Source: Deltaproteobacteria bacterium (lineage in GTDB: Bacteria; Bdellovibrionota_C; UBA2361; SZUA-149; JADZAE01). From it: a stretch of 54,659 bases of DNA. The notes below the pieces were generated by a model. That model did no database searches and was not told the origin of the DNA. It worked only from the letters and a program-made list of their open reading frames with translations. Below, in pieces: positions 53,189 to 54,659 of the stretch (position 1 is the first letter of the stretch; each line of letters opens with the position of its first letter). The position numbers and the translations under genes were made by a program. The stretch is taken from the NCBI GenBank assembly GCA_020852715.1, contig JADZAE010000071.1, positions 1 through 54,659 on the forward strand, in the 5' to 3' direction.

Positions 53189-54658
53189 TTAAAAATCCAT
53201 CACATACTGGGTGATATTAACCGGGGTAGAGAGGGCAAAATCGACCTCATTTATTCTGCCGCCGCCGTTGCGCAACAGCTGCCCGATGACAGCACCGTGA
53301 ACGAGAATATTACCGCTGGTGTTTTCCGCCAGTTTAAAGAAGTCATCGTCCCGCAATGAGATCCCGACTGTTTTATGAGCACCTATGTTTATCGTTTTTG
53401 CTTTTGCAACTCCAGCACCATAGGCCGTTACTGTTACCGTGCGGCTCTGATCGTTAAAATTACTTAAACGCAATGAATTGGTGCTTCCTCGTTTCATACT
53501 ATACGAAGTAACATCCATTGCTTGCTCATAGTAGTTTCCACCCTCAACTGAAACCGAAGCCAGCAGTTCATTTGCCTCATTGCGCCAATACGTAGCGCTA
53601 AGCACATGAACCCGAGGCATGGTTACGTACATAGGATTTATGCCGGACTTAGCTCTTACTGTGCTAAGTATCCCTTCAGTGTGATCAGCTTCAATGGCCA
53701 AATACCCTGATTGGTCAGTAACAAAAAAGCTTCTCACATTCAGGTGCTTGACCGCTTTGGCCGCCAATGTGAAACTTCTGGTGATTTTAGTTCCATCTTT
53801 TTTATAAAAATTAAGGCGCCCATTGGTAATCGCCTCTTCCCCGGTATTAGAAATTTCTACATAGTTATCCGAGCTGTCTCTGGTAGAGACAGGAACATAC
53901 TCCCTCCAATCTCCTTGCCGCGAGCTTTGCACCAATCCAAAAGCAAAGCTACCGGCCGGATTACTGCGCGCCGAGTAGCGAAAGATTTCCGCTAAATATA
54001 ACGCCTCATCCGTATTCAGCGGAGTAATCTTATGCAGCCCTGTTCGAGACGGCTGGGCAACGTTTCTCGTATCTCCACCGCGGATATTTGCTGTAGCATT
54101 AGCCGGAATAGATAGAATACGTGTAGCAAGAAGCTCTCCTTTGTAATTATAAGTTGCTATTTGAAATGATTGCCGACTCGTCGCTAAATTAGAAATCGCA
54201 ATAATCTGGCTAACCGGATTATTTATGTCCGCGTCATTTAACTGCGGCTGTTTAGAATTATACAGCAAATAGCTTACTCCTAATTTCATGCCTTCCGAGA
54301 GATCCAAAGGTTTAGTCACCGCATAATCGACCTTCTGACCATCGGCCGCATATTTATAGGCAACCAAGCGCCCATGAGCCACGCCGACCAATCCATCATC
54401 GCCCGAATCATAAGTGGAATCAGTCACCGTTACTCTCACCACTCCGGAGACATCAGTAACAGAAGTTAAAAATTCTTTGTTTAAATTAATATCGCGCTGG
54501 GAATTGGCTGGAATATCATAATTTTTCCTGGCAATCTGACTGCCATTTTTCCTGTAAACAACCACGGTAAAACGACGTTGATAAGCAACATCATTTTGCA
54601 TCTCCAGAATATTGATCTCGCCATTATGCTTTTGCCAAATGGCATTCGTTTCCAACAA
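53189..54658 (-). CDS. Repeat-rich surface protein, 3' part
   Basis: The 489 visible residues are the C-terminal part of a larger protein whose start lies beyond the window. Four degenerate repeats of about 110 residues have the form N-x(n)-V-x-x-Y-x-x-x-G-...-I-x-A-x(4-6)-I-x-L. Examples are FTVVVYRKNGSQIARKNYDI, FQIATYNYKGELLATRILSI, LNFYKKDGTKITRSFTL and VTVTAYGAGVAKAKTINIGA. Each is followed by a Gly-bearing beta stretch. These look like Ig-like or fibronectin-like extracellular domains. No membrane anchor or sorting motif is visible at the C-terminus (YVMDF). It is probably an exported structural or adhesion protein. Confidence 0.65.
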   Translation of the reverse strand: MLETNAIWQKHNGEINILEMQNDVAYQRRFTVVVYRKNGSQIARKNYDIPANSQRDINLNKEFLTSVTDVSGVVRVTVTDSTYDSGDDGLVGVAHGRLVAYKYAADGQKVDYAVTKPLDLSEGMKLGVSYLLYNSKQPQLNDADINNPVSQIIAISNLATSRQSFQIATYNYKGELLATRILSIPANATANIRGGDTRNVAQPSRTGLHKITPLNTDEALYLAEIFRYSARSNPAGSFAFGLVQSSRQGDWREYVPVSTRDSSDNYVEISNTGEEAITNGRLNFYKKDGTKITRSFTLAAKAVKHLNVRSFFVTDQSGYLAIEADHTEGILSTVRAKSGINPMYVTMPRVHVLSATYWRNEANELLASVSVEGGNYYEQAMDVTSYSMKRGSTNSLRLSNFNDQSRTVTVTAYGAGVAKAKTINIGAHKTVGISLRDDDFFKLAENTSGNILVHGAVIGQLLRNGGGRINEVDFALSTPVNITQYVMDF

Positions 54659-54659
54659 A

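Overview
The window reads as chromosomal DNA of a Gram-negative (diderm) bacterium of moderate GC content. Support for this comes from an AsmA-type envelope protein, an AddA/AddB-like recombination nuclease pair, a cyclic glucan synthase, lipoproteins with lipoboxes, a periplasmic binding protein and an SPFH protein. TGA, TAA and TAG all end intact genes, so the standard bacterial code applies. The lineage cannot be fixed from sequence alone. Proteobacteria-like genes sit beside traits common in candidate phyla and delta-type bacteria, such as a Ser/Thr kinase, Ser-rich secreted proteins and thrombospondin-like modules.

Layout. 0-4.2 kb: an AsmA protein, a dispersed intergenic repeat and a tandem pair of related genes of unknown family. 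4.5-8.5 kb: an FmdB zinc ribbon, a copy of a small inverted-repeat element, a chemoreceptor pseudogene with several frameshifts, a small secreted protein and a metal-dependent hydrolase gene interrupted by TGA at a probably conserved Cys. 8.7-13.2 kb: small orphan genes with structured leaders, an RRM domain fused to ribosomal protein bS18, and a nucleotidyltransferase with a small partner. 13.2-22 kb: ahcY, pssA, a secreted protein with thrombospondin-like modules, an SH3-domain membrane protein, a CPBP protease and a lipoprotein.

22.4-33.4 kb is a minus-strand block: guaB (tritrichomonad-type IMP dehydrogenase), then a tightly packed set of ABC exporter, AddB-like protein, AddA-like protein and a membrane-anchored Ser/Thr kinase. 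33.7-48.9 kb is a plus-strand block: an SbmA/BacA-like ABC transporter overlapping a secreted HEAT-repeat gene, a 2921-residue cyclic beta-glucan synthase and rfbA. 49-54.6 kb: a periplasmic binding protein, pseudogenes of a metallophosphoesterase and a methyltransferase, an SPFH protein, a mini inverted-repeat element and the 3' part of a repeat-rich surface protein.

Three dispersed repeat families stand out. The first is a 111-bp element with 11-bp terminal inverted repeats. Two of its copies lie in an inverted 0.2-kb pair 45 kb apart, each beside decayed genes. The second is a long intergenic family with a conserved core (GAACAACTGGGTCGCC) found just 3' of plus-strand genes. The third is a two-copy family directly 3' of two minus-strand genes. 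The most unusual protein observation is the RRM-bS18 fusion. The very long intact reading frames elsewhere argue that the broken genes are real pseudogenes and not general sequencing error.
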